64,000 bases of DNA from Sambucus nigra. Taxonomy: Eukaryota > Streptophyta > Magnoliopsida > Dipsacales > Adoxaceae. Of the stretch, positions 56,011-64,000 are shown in pieces. The stretch spans positions 273,906,109-273,970,108 of the forward strand of contig OX422222.1 of NCBI GenBank assembly GCA_949130495.1, written 5' to 3'. The position numbers and the translations under genes are program-made. Under the pieces are notes generated by a model. That model saw nothing but the letters and a program-made list of their open reading frames with translations, searched no databases and had not been told where the DNA came from. Position 1 is the first letter of the stretch. Every line of letters begins with the position of its first letter.

Positions 56011-56973
56011 ATTAGAAGATTTCATTCCAAAATATCTATTGATGTAAAAAACTTGAATAGATCTAATTCTTTAATCACAGATAAATATGAGAAAGTAAAA
56101 TAAAGTGACAAAAAGTTTTTAAAGTGGTTCATCTATGGAGATAATCCTACGTCCACTGTGCTTCTTATTGCCTTGTGTTTGCCTTTCAATCAAGTGCTCT
56201 TGATGAAGGGATTATAACGTATTAATAGCCCAGTAAGGAGACAAAGATATGGAATGCTAAATGATGGAATGCCTTTATAAATTAGGCATTTACATCAATA
56301 CATAATGTCCATAATATTTCTGGTTGTTGGCATTTTGCTGGTAAAGTTGGTCGGCCTCCCTACTGTTGGTCAGCCTCCCTACTATTGGTCGGTCTTCCTA
56401 GTGTTGGTCAACATTCCAGGCCTTGGTCGGTGGTTATGCCTTGCTGACTAGGATTATTTCCACAGTGGATGACACATGTCTATTTATGATTGGTCCACGT
56501 AATTAGGTAATTTTTTATATCAACAGAAGCCCCCAATGTTCTATGCTTCATGATTATTTGAAAGTATGGAGAATTTAGTTCTGGTAATAGCTCGGGCTAC
56601 ATTTCTGATGCTTGGTCGGTTTTTGACTTCCCACACTTGTAAAATTATTAGCTTTGCTAATAGTGTGTAGTGTTGATGGAATTTTTGCAAATATCCAAAA
56701 TTATAATGAGTAGTCTTGGGGAAAATACATCTTTTTTTTCTTAGCCACCAAAATTTCAATCGTTATTTCACTTTAATCATTACGTTCGTCGGTTTTCGAG
56801 GCAATCTAAAAAAGGTAGTAAAGTCCCGGTCATCTCTTTCCTCAAACTTGTTCAAGTTTTTGTGGCAATTTCTTGAGCTTTTGTGCGATTGTTCTTCTTA
56901 TCCCAATGTTCTTGCTGAATCCTTAAGCTTTTGTAAGAATTCTTTCTCTTTCTTCTGTTCTCCATATTGAATC
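56011..56973. other. Gypsy-type element fragment, non-coding part
   Basis: It contains a 19-bp tandem repeat (separate entry) and AGCCCCCAATG at about 56527. That word recurs at about 57190 as AGCCCCCAATA. A possible LTR end (TATATCAACA, about 56524) precedes the first copy. No frame is supported, and boundaries were not found. Confidence 0.3.
56347..56441 (+). repeat. 19-bp tandem repeat, five copies
   Basis: TTGGTC recurs at exactly 19-bp steps (56347, 56366, 56385, 56404, 56423). The unit is close to TTGGTCGGCCTCCCTACTG. The first two copies are nearly identical; the last two are diverged. Confidence 0.9.
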
Positions 56974-57177
56974 ATGGTTTACTCCATTCTTTCTCTAGAC
57001 GGATTTAGGAATGAATGGAATATACCTACTTGGGTGGATTTAGAACTCCCCAGTCCTCCTGTAAACCTTTTTTCTTTGTTTGAGGGTCATTGGATTCCCT
57101 CCCTATTTATTGCTGAGTGTGGGTTTAATTTCTCCCAAACCCGTTTTGTCTGGAATTTTGTCAATATTTTGATATAG
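56974..57177 (+). pseudogene. Possible 'transposase (putative), gypsy type' N-terminal remnant
   Basis: A 67-codon frame reads GFRNEWNIPTWVDLELPSPP...WIPSLFIAECGFNF...FVWNFVNIL. The pattern IP..V.L..P, then a short acidic/aromatic stretch, then AG(L/F).F.....V is that of the PF04195-type domain found in gag-like proteins of some plant gypsy elements. It ends at a TAG. Similarity is weak and by eye only. Confidence 0.35.
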
Positions 57178-57235
57178 TCCCTGCTAGGGTAGCCCCCAAT
57201 ACTTTAAGGTTTATTATAAGAGTGGCCCTTATGCG

Positions 57236-58460
57236 TGTGTTTCAAATCAAACCAATTTTCAACAAAAATTATCCAACTTTTAATTAGCAGCAAACCAAGT
57301 TGTGAAAAAACAATTTTTACTTTAAACCAATTTTACCTCGATTAATCCTAAACATGCATCTAGTGATTAAATCAAGTACAGTAAAATAGAGAATACTCAC
57401 AATGTAGGATGTATGACGAAAAACCCAAGACGGGAAAAAACCTCGGACGACCCAAGCCACACAATCACTATGAATATGGAATTACAACGAACAGACAAAA
57501 TACTCACTCAACGGCTCAATCTCCACGGGTCTTGACGCTCTTCGGATCTTCAACCACTCCTCTCACAGTGCCCACACATAAAGTCCTTCTTCCACGATAC
57601 CTGTCCACAACACATGCATCCACGTACGTCTCGGTGTCCACCGAATGGCTTTGATACATCTACGATGTCGAACAACAAGTCCTTCTCTTTTCTTCACTGT
57701 AAAACCCAGATGTTCAAGTATAGAACAAACCTTCTTGGTGAAAGAGGATCACATAAACATATAGTAATGATAACTCGGATCTTTGCAAACTCTAAGGATG
57801 TGTTTAAGCTTTGAAACCTTAGAAAAACATGTGCAAAACTCGTACTGGATTGAAAACTGTTTTCCAGATTGCGCCTCTTGTAAATTGTGACGAAACCACG
57901 CTTCAAATAGGAAAACTTAATCATCTCGAAAAATGTGTCGCTCGAACGAGATGAATAGTCATTCACGCGACATAGCTATCTCGCTCAAACGATACGAGTT
58001 GTCGTTCGAACGACGCGCGTGTCAGTTTGACTTTTTCTTTAAAACTTTTCTTCAAAAAGAGATCCAATTAAGTCAAACTCTTTTTCGAGCTTATCAAAAT
58101 AAGACGAAGTGTAAAACATTTAAAACAATTTTAAAAACATTTTAAAATATTTTACCTTATAAAATTACATCCTTATCTTTGATAAAAATAATTCCGAATC
58201 TCATTAACAATATGCATTCATATCTGTGTGATCTCGGAATGAAATTAACTTGAAGACGAATAAACATGCACCAGTTAAACTTCGGCATGATTAATTCTTT
58301 GAATCTTTGCCGCAACGTCTTCAATTTCTTCAATACTTCATAGACCAAATGGGATCGTGACAAAAATAAAATCTCCCTATGACATATTACAAACACATTT
58401 TTGTTCAAGGAATTAAGTCAAAATAATACAGGGACTCTATTAGAAATTTATGTCCTTACA
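57236..58460 (-). repeat. Copia-like 3' LTR (family E), partner not seen
   Basis: It ends CCTTACA at 58460, followed by AATCTCCCCCTTTTGAC. On the - strand that is a polypurine tract GTCAAAAGGGGGAGATT directly before an LTR starting TGTAAGGACATAAA. The left end is approximate (TGTGTTTC at 57236). The - strand also has GGGTTTTTCGTC and TTTTTTCCCGTCTTGGG, typical of copia LTR U5 regions. The element's interior is lost after about 130 bp, where the LINE begins. A 66-81-codon frame pair at 57409-57814 is unsupported. Confidence 0.6.
57936..58014. repeat. TCGA palindrome array in LTR family E
   Basis: TCGA or one-base variants are centred at 57943.5, 57964.5 (TCAC), 57986.5 (TCAA) and 58007.5, giving spacings of 21, 22 and 21 bp. 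The last is a perfect 14-bp palindrome GTCGTTCGAACGAC. The first has CTCGAACGAG. The module in this copia LTR therefore follows the same spacing as in the gypsy LTRs. Confidence 0.75.
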
Positions 58461-58599
58461 AATCTCCCCCTTTTGACTATTCTAGGACAAAACTAAACTA
58501 GTGAAATGCCTAAGCTGGGCCGTCAAGCCATATGATGCCTAAATCCCATCCCATAAACCCAAAGTAAAAAATTACAGGACACGAACTAGTATATGCAGC
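58461..58599 (-). other. Polypurine tract and residual interior of the copia-like element
   Basis: The purine tract (on the - strand) occupies 58461-58474. The following 125 bp have no frame. The boundary with the LINE 5' untranslated region is not sharp. Confidence 0.45.
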
Positions 58600-58717
58600 A
58601 CCGGTAATTGATCCTTTTACAAGGTAGGAGAAGACTTGTAGATAACATTGAGGAATTATCCTCAACAATAGAGAAATTATGGCTTAATCTCTCTTATGGA
58701 AGATTAGGGCTTAATCC

Positions 58718-60117
58718 ATGGCCGCCCCACCTGCCCCCTTCCTGGGGGTGGGTACATCTTCTAACACAGTAGCCCCCTCTCTCAACAATGAAGCCAACAA
58801 CCAACATACCACCTAACTCGTAAATGAAGTAGTATAGAAAAATCCACTATCATTTGTTCAAGTGCTAGGTTCACAAGAGAGTAGAAGACAAGATTTACAA
58901 GACATATCCTCTTACAAAGGAGAACCAATAATAATATATGAAGACCACAAGTTTCAAGATATGGCAAGACGTTTCAAGCATACAATAGTTGGTAAATTCT
59001 CGCATGGTAGACCAATAATTGATGACATCCGCAAGTTCTTCTCCTCCCTTCAACTAAAAACCTCTTCTCATATTGGTCTTATAGACTAAAAACATGTTCT
59101 CATTAGAATGGATCACGACGAAGACTTCCACAGACTTTAGTTGAAACATATATGGTTTATAAATAACTATACCATGAGAACCTTTAAATGTGATCTTGAG
59201 TTTAACCCCATTAAAGAATCCTCAATTCTCCTATCATGGATTCTTCTTCCTCTTCTGGCAATCCACCTATATAATAGAGATGCCCTATTCTCTATAGCTC
59301 AAGTAGTAGGCTCCCCACTTAAAATAGATAGATCCATAGATTCTCTAGCCTGGCCAAGCCAAGAAAGAGTGTGCATAAAAGTTGATTTAAGGAAGACTTT
59401 ACCATCAAGAGTATGGATTAGTAACAAAGAGAAAAGGATAGGATTCTGGAAACCAATTATGTTTGAAGATCTCCCTCCATTTTGTTTTTTCTGTAAAAAG
59501 AAAGGTCAGGTCTAAGAAAAATGCTACATAAAGAAGTCAGATGAGGCAACAGCCAAATAATCTACTCAATTGGAACAATAGACTAAAGTGCCAACAAAAG
59601 AATGGGTTCAAAAGACATTTTACAATAAAGGGCATAAAATAGGATAAAGTAAATAGAAGAAGGATAATTAATCATTGAGAAGTACAGTCAAATAGTGTCA
59701 AAACAACTGTTAATAACAACATTCATGGATAAAGGACCCAAAGCTCAAAGGCAGGTTGATAAGGAGACCCAATGCACTGATGAAAATCAATATACAGTGG
59801 ATGAAACCACTGACCTGGTAGCTAATCAAATTAACCAGATGTAGACCTGGAAGTTATCAGAAGAAGATATGGAGAATCAAGGCATAGAAAAGGAAAATCA
59901 AGTGGATGAAATCACCGAAAAGGAAGGATCTCAAGGAACTCTTTTGCAGCCTAGGCATTGTTTAGATAAACAAATGGAGAATCGTGGGGAGAATCAAGAA
60001 AATGGAACTGAAGTAAATACCTCAGAGAGGATTATTGCAGTAAAGAAACAGAACGGGTCTGTAGGTAGTGGATTAATTTTAACTAGTAAAGAAGAGGGAC
60101 CAAATATAATTCAATAG
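58718..60117 (+). pseudogene. LINE ORF1 (DUF4283 and CCHC zinc knuckle)
   Basis: The start is chosen at ATG 58718 (MAAPPAPFLGVGTSS), in frame with 58862-59089. That frame has KFQDMARRFKHTIVGKFSHGRPIIDDIRKFF, the DUF4283 start. Frame 59141-59515 continues TMRTFKCDLEFNPIKESSI, PLKIDRSI and RVCIKVDLRKTLPSRVWI, then FEDLPPFCFFCKKKGQV with the first half of the knuckle. The expected His of the knuckle is Gln and a stop follows. A Glu/Gln/Asn-rich tail is read in another frame at 59869-60117. ORF1 proteins bind the element's RNA. Confidence 0.85.
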
Positions 60118-60333
60118 GTGCATAATACAAGTAATGAGGAGGTGCATGATATTAGCACTTATAGCCCTAAAATGGAATCCTCATACAACCATAAAATTAA
60201 TGATCGAGCTGGTGGATTTACAGTAGTATCAAGGAAATGTTTTTTCTAGAGGGGTAAACACCAAAGTCCAACCATATGGCTCTATCAGGATTTTAAGGTC
60301 ACACTCCAAATCTCCATCCCTTTACAAGTCTAA

Positions 60334-60984
60334 ATGATTGGTGCATTGATATTGAATGATCGAGGTATCTCTAAGAAAGGTGCTTTAAGGAGAATAAAGA
60401 GATTGAAGAAGATCCATAATCCTCGCCTGATTGTTTGGTTAAAGCTAAAGCAGGAGATGAACAAAATTAAATCTTTTTGTTTAAAACTTGGTTTTGGACC
60501 ATATGTATCTAATCAAAACAATAAGATATGGTGCTTCTTTAAAGAGGATATAAAATGGGATGTAGTATATGATATGAACCAATGTGTTATAGTTAAAATT
60601 AACTTATATGATAATACAGTTCAATGTAGTCTAGTTTATGCCAGTTGCAACATAATTGACAGAAGGAAATTGTGGGATCATCTTAATGCTAGCAACATAA
60701 ATACCCCATGGTTGATAGGTGGGGATTTCAATATAGTAGTTGGGATAAATGAAAAGGTAGGAGGAAATACAATCAATTTATGAGCAATGTATGAATTTAT
60801 TGAGTGCATTGAGCTCAATGGTCTTATTCATGTGGCTTATCAGGGCTCGAAATTCACCTGGCATAACAAAAGGGATGTGGAGCATAGTATATGGTGTAGA
60901 CTTGATAGAGTCATATTGAACCAAGCCTGTATGGACATAAATGTTAACTGGAATGTTTCCCACCTAAATAGAAAGTATGTCTGA
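60334..60984 (+). pseudogene. LINE ORF2 endonuclease domain
   Basis: LILNDRGISKKGALRRIKRLKKIHNPRL matches the plant L1 endonuclease start (WNCRG in intact copies; the Trp and Cys are changed here). It then has YASCNIIDRRKLWDHL and WLIGGDFNIV (catalytic GDFN). A stop at 60781 is followed by 60787-60984 with GLIHVAYQGSKFTWHNKR and WCRLDRVILN. The final SDHPPLLL box is read in another frame at about 60975-61000. This enzyme nicks target DNA in active elements. Confidence 0.88.
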
Positions 60985-60999
60985 TCACCCTCCTTTATT

Positions 61000-62806
61000 G
61001 CTTAGAGGAGAATCCCAACCAAAAGTTATCCCTAGAAGTTTTAGATTCCTTCACTTATGGATAACAAAAGAAGAATGTGGAGAGATAGTGAAGAAGACTT
61101 GGTAGGAGGTGACTTACCCAAATCCTATTTCAGCAATCTCCTTGAAAGTAAAGGCCATTAGGAAAATATTGAGTGTATCGAGTAAATCTGCATTTGGAGA
61201 TATCTTTCAACAAGCTAAAAATGCGGAGGATGACCTTTTAAATGCAAAGGTTTCTTATGAGGAAAATCCAACAGAGGAAAAAAGGAAGGATCTTAATAGA
61301 GCGACTGCAATATATAATCAAAAACTTAAAGCTGAGATAAAATTCTGGACCCAAAAAGGCTAATGAAAAGTGGGCTGCAGAGAGTGACAAAAATACAGCT
61401 TATTTTCACAGTATGGTGAGAGGTAAGAATAAGAGGCTCAATATTTAGAGAATAAGAAACAAAGAGGGAGTTTGGGTTGATTCTAAAGAGGAAATTCAAT
61501 CAGAAGCAATTAATTTTTTCTCCAACCAGTTTCAATCAGAAGGTGTTATTGACCAAAATGGGTATGAGCGAGTATTGGAAAATATCCAAAAGCAAATTTC
61601 TGAGGAAATGAACAAATCTCTAGTTCAGTGCCTGTTATGGAGGAACTGGAAAATGCAGTTAAGGGTATGAATGCCAAGAGTAGTCCTAGAGTTGATGGAT
61701 TTGATGGATATTTCTTCATCTTTTTCTGGGAAGAAGTCAATGCAGATTTATTGAAAGCAGCCCACTCTTTCTTTGCAGGTAAATGCCTCCCGAAAATATG
61801 CACCGCAACAAGAATTGCCTTGATTTCCAAAAAAGATAATCCTCAATATTTTAATGACTTTAGATAAATCAGTATGCAAAATTTCATAAATAATATTTTC
61901 TCAAGGATCCTCAATGATATAATTTCCAAAATTCTTCCATCATTAATTTCCCCAATGCAGTCTGGATTCATAAGAGGGAGATCCATAACAAAAAATGTTC
62001 TCTAGCTCAAGAGTTTTATGTATAGAGTGAATAAAAAGAACTGGGGAGGGAACATCATAATGAATCTAGACATGGATAAGGCCTATGATAGAGTTAATTG
62101 GTGATTTCTAATCCAAGTTATGAGGAAGATGGGATTTTGTGAACAATGGTTAGACCTGATTTGGAGAATCATATCAAATAATTAGATAACAATCATGATC
62201 AATGGGGAGAATGTGGGATTTTTCCATGCCACTAGAGGTCTAAGGCAAGGGGACCCTCTATCCCCAAGCCTCTTTTTAATTATGGTTGATGTGCTATTAA
62301 GAAATCTGCATAATCTGGTCTAATCTCAGGGGTATGTTGGATTTAAAATACCTCTTTCTTGTCCAAAGTTTAATCACTTGGCATTTGCAGATGATCTGAT
62401 CATATTTAGTTATAGGATGAAGAATGAAATTAAGAAGCTTATGGAAGTGTTGAATTTTTAAGAAAAGTCCTCCGGATAGTTGGTGACCAAAAATAAAAGC
62501 TTGATGTTGGTCTAAAATAAAATCAAGCCCAAATCCCAATTAAATCTGAATATGATAACTTCTATGAAGATTAAGAAAGGTCCAATGATTTACCATGGAT
62601 GTCCTTTATTTAGTGGAAGAAAGAGGATTTTCTACTTTGAAGACATGGTGCAAAAAGTGAGAAATTCCTTATCTGGATAGAAGGCTAAGTACTTATCTAC
62701 AGGAGGGAAGCTAGTTCTTATTAAATCAGTCCTAGTCTCAAAGAATCTATACCTGTTATTTGCTTTAGCTCCTCCAAAGGCTATTATAAAAAGACTGCAT
62801 AGTGTT
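61000..62806 (+). pseudogene. LINE ORF2 reverse transcriptase domain
   Basis: Frame 61109-61363 has the linker KAIRKILSVSSKSAFGDIFQ; then KWAAESDKNTAYFH and GKNKR. Frame 61628-61867 has MNAKSSPRVDGFDGYFFIFFW, with PRVDG in place of PGPDG. Stops and frame changes separate SPMQSGFIRGRSITKNVL, LDMDKAYDRVNW, TRGLRQGDPLSPSLFLI and HLAFADDLIIF (FADD at 62384-62395, catalytic pair intact). Further on are KYLSTGGKLVLIKSVL and APPKAIIKRL. At least six in-frame stops are visible between 61440 and 62700. Confidence 0.9.
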
Positions 62807-63808
62807 ATGGTCAACTTCTTTTGGGGATCCAACTTTGGAGAGGAAAGACATCACTGCTGCTCATGGGACAAGATTTCAAGACCGATAAAAGGAGGATTGG
62901 GGATTAGAGCTTTACAAGATATTGAAAAATCTTTAAGTATTAAGTTGTGCTGGCACTTTAGATCAATTGATTCTCTTTGGTCTTCATTTATGAAAGCATC
63001 CTACTGTCGAGATTGTCATCCTACCATAGCTCCAAGAAGAAGTGGAGCCCACTTATGGAATAGAATGTGCTCTGTGAAAGAGATAATAAAAGATAATATG
63101 CAGTGGCTTCTTGGGAGATGGGAAATCTGTCTCTACAAAGATAACTAGGGTGTTGAAGACTGCAAGAAGTCTGATCCAATAGCTAACTTCCCAATAAATA
63201 AGCTCTGGAACTCCAGTAAATAATGGGATACGACCAAATTAGAGAGAAGTTTCTCTACAGCTCTAGCAGCTAAAATCAATGGTTTTAAGGAAATATGGGT
63301 GGACCAACTGGACAAACTCATATGGAAGCCTAACTCTTCTGGTATCTTCACTATATCTTCATCTTGGGAGATATGCAGGGCCAAATACCCTTCCCAGATT
63401 AGCTATAAATTCATATGGCATAAGCTCATCCAGAAAAAAATCTCAGTATTTTTGTGGAAATTGCTTATCAATTGCCTTTTAACTGATGATAAGATTAGAA
63501 CCATTGGAGTTATAGGTCCATCGAAGTGTCACTTTTGTGTCAATCCAGATGAGGAAAGTGTTGACCATTTATTTGGGACTAGAGATATAGAAGTGAAAGT
63601 ATGGAATCAACTAGCTCAAGATATTGGAGTAAAGGGAGCAACAAGAGGAGTTAGAAATCATCTTTTTCATTGGTGGACTCATGACCAAAAGCCCAATCAA
63701 ATAATTAACATTCTAATTCCAGCCCTGATTTGTTGGTGTTTATGGATTCATAGGAACAAACGCAGGTACGAGAATGGCTCTCCTAACGTTTCCTCTATTT
63801 TTTTTTAG
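62807..63808 (+). pseudogene. LINE ORF2 C-terminal region with zf-RVT domain
   Basis: Frame 62807-63148 reads MVNFFWGSNFGEERHHCCSWDKISRPIKGGLGIRAL, equivalent to the first part of the LINE at 2242. Frame 63299-63808 has the zf-RVT domain: FIWHKLIQKKISVFLWKLLINCLLTDDKI, then CHFCVNPDEESVDHLF with the zinc ligands partly retained, then CWCLWIHRNKRRYE. These are retrotransposon proteins, not host genes. Confidence 0.88.
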
Positions 63809-64000
63809 GTTAGACAATTACATAAGCTTCATAAAACTTCAAAGGTTACTCAAAGTTCAACCCTTAGGATCCAAATTAAATGGATGACTCCACCAACTGG
63901 AATTCTAAAATTAAACATAGATGGAAGTGCCTCAGGAAATCCAAGAAGTGGAGGAGTGGGAGGCATTCTTAGAAATCAAGATGGTGATATGGTTTGGGCT
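63809..64000 (+). pseudogene. LINE RNase H (RVT_3-type) start, truncated by the window
   Basis: In the same frame as the zf-RVT region, after a stop at 63809, the sequence reads LNIDGSASGNPRSGGVGGILRNQDGDMVWA up to the last base. This matches the plant RVT_3 RNase H start (N.DGS..GNPG.AG.GG..R...G). The first catalytic Asp is present. The rest lies outside the window. Confidence 0.85.

Larger units (their letters stand above)
58600..64000 (+). mobile_element. Long degenerate plant LINE (L1-type), cut by the window end
   Basis: A leader of about 100 bp is followed by ORF1 (DUF4283 and CCHC knuckle), then ORF2 with endonuclease, reverse transcriptase, zf-RVT and the start of RNase H. All domains are in the expected order on the + strand. 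The frame is broken many times, so it is inactive. It is a different family from the LINE at 2247-3527 (different C-terminal sequence and no GC-rich bias). The 3' end lies beyond the window. Confidence 0.92.

Noticed and set aside
57409..57814. Two Ser/Thr-rich frames
   Set aside because: They lie inside a copia-like LTR on the strand opposite to its transcription and lack domains.

Overview
The window reads as a gene-poor, AT-rich block of plant nuclear (probably eudicot) heterochromatin. I see no convincing host gene, tRNA, rRNA or CRISPR array. Nearly all recognisable coding sequence belongs to plant transposons: SIRE-type Ty1/copia, Tekay/Del chromovirus, a Tat/Athila-like large derivative, En/Spm (CACTA), a PIF/Harbinger-like element and two LINEs. 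All of it is broken by stops or frameshifts.

The main structure is a stack of nested insertions that can be read from the sequence. The outermost layer looks like a degraded CACTA element: a CACTACAAGAAAA-type end at 832 and Ptta/transposase_24-like remnants at 54962-55651. A 5'-truncated LINE (2247-3527, 11-bp target duplication) sits in its left part. A SIRE-like copia element (about 3810-53082, + strand) is inserted in the same host. The 5' LTR of this copia element is split by a gypsy-LTR-like sequence (about 4450-11845), which itself carries a PIF/Harbinger-like element (4725-6829) and a second CACTA element (7445-11091). The 3' untranslated part of the copia element holds a solo chromovirus-type LTR (17967-51116, target duplication TGATG on both sides). 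That solo LTR is split by a Tat/Athila-like element (19863-51053, - strand). The latter contains a non-coding Tekay-related element (22833-32607) in its internal region and a structurally complete Tekay/Del element (37867-48816, - strand, target duplication TAAAG on both sides) in its right LTR.

To the right lie the other subterminal region of the outer CACTA (55680-56010), a small gypsy-type remnant with a 19-bp tandem repeat, a copia-like LTR with its polypurine tract (57236-58474), and a long degenerate LINE (58600 to the window end) with ORF1, endonuclease, reverse transcriptase, zf-RVT and the start of an RNase H domain.

The most unusual signal is shared by at least five LTR families, both copia and gypsy. 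Each carries a short array of CpG-rich palindromes centred on TCGA. The arms differ by family (CGAATCGATTCG, CGATCGATCG, CCGGTCGACCGG, CGTTCGAACG), but the centre-to-centre spacing is almost always 21-22 bp. The spacers diverge while palindromes and spacing persist, which suggests a constrained module. I do not know a described function for it. All boundaries and alignments were made by eye.
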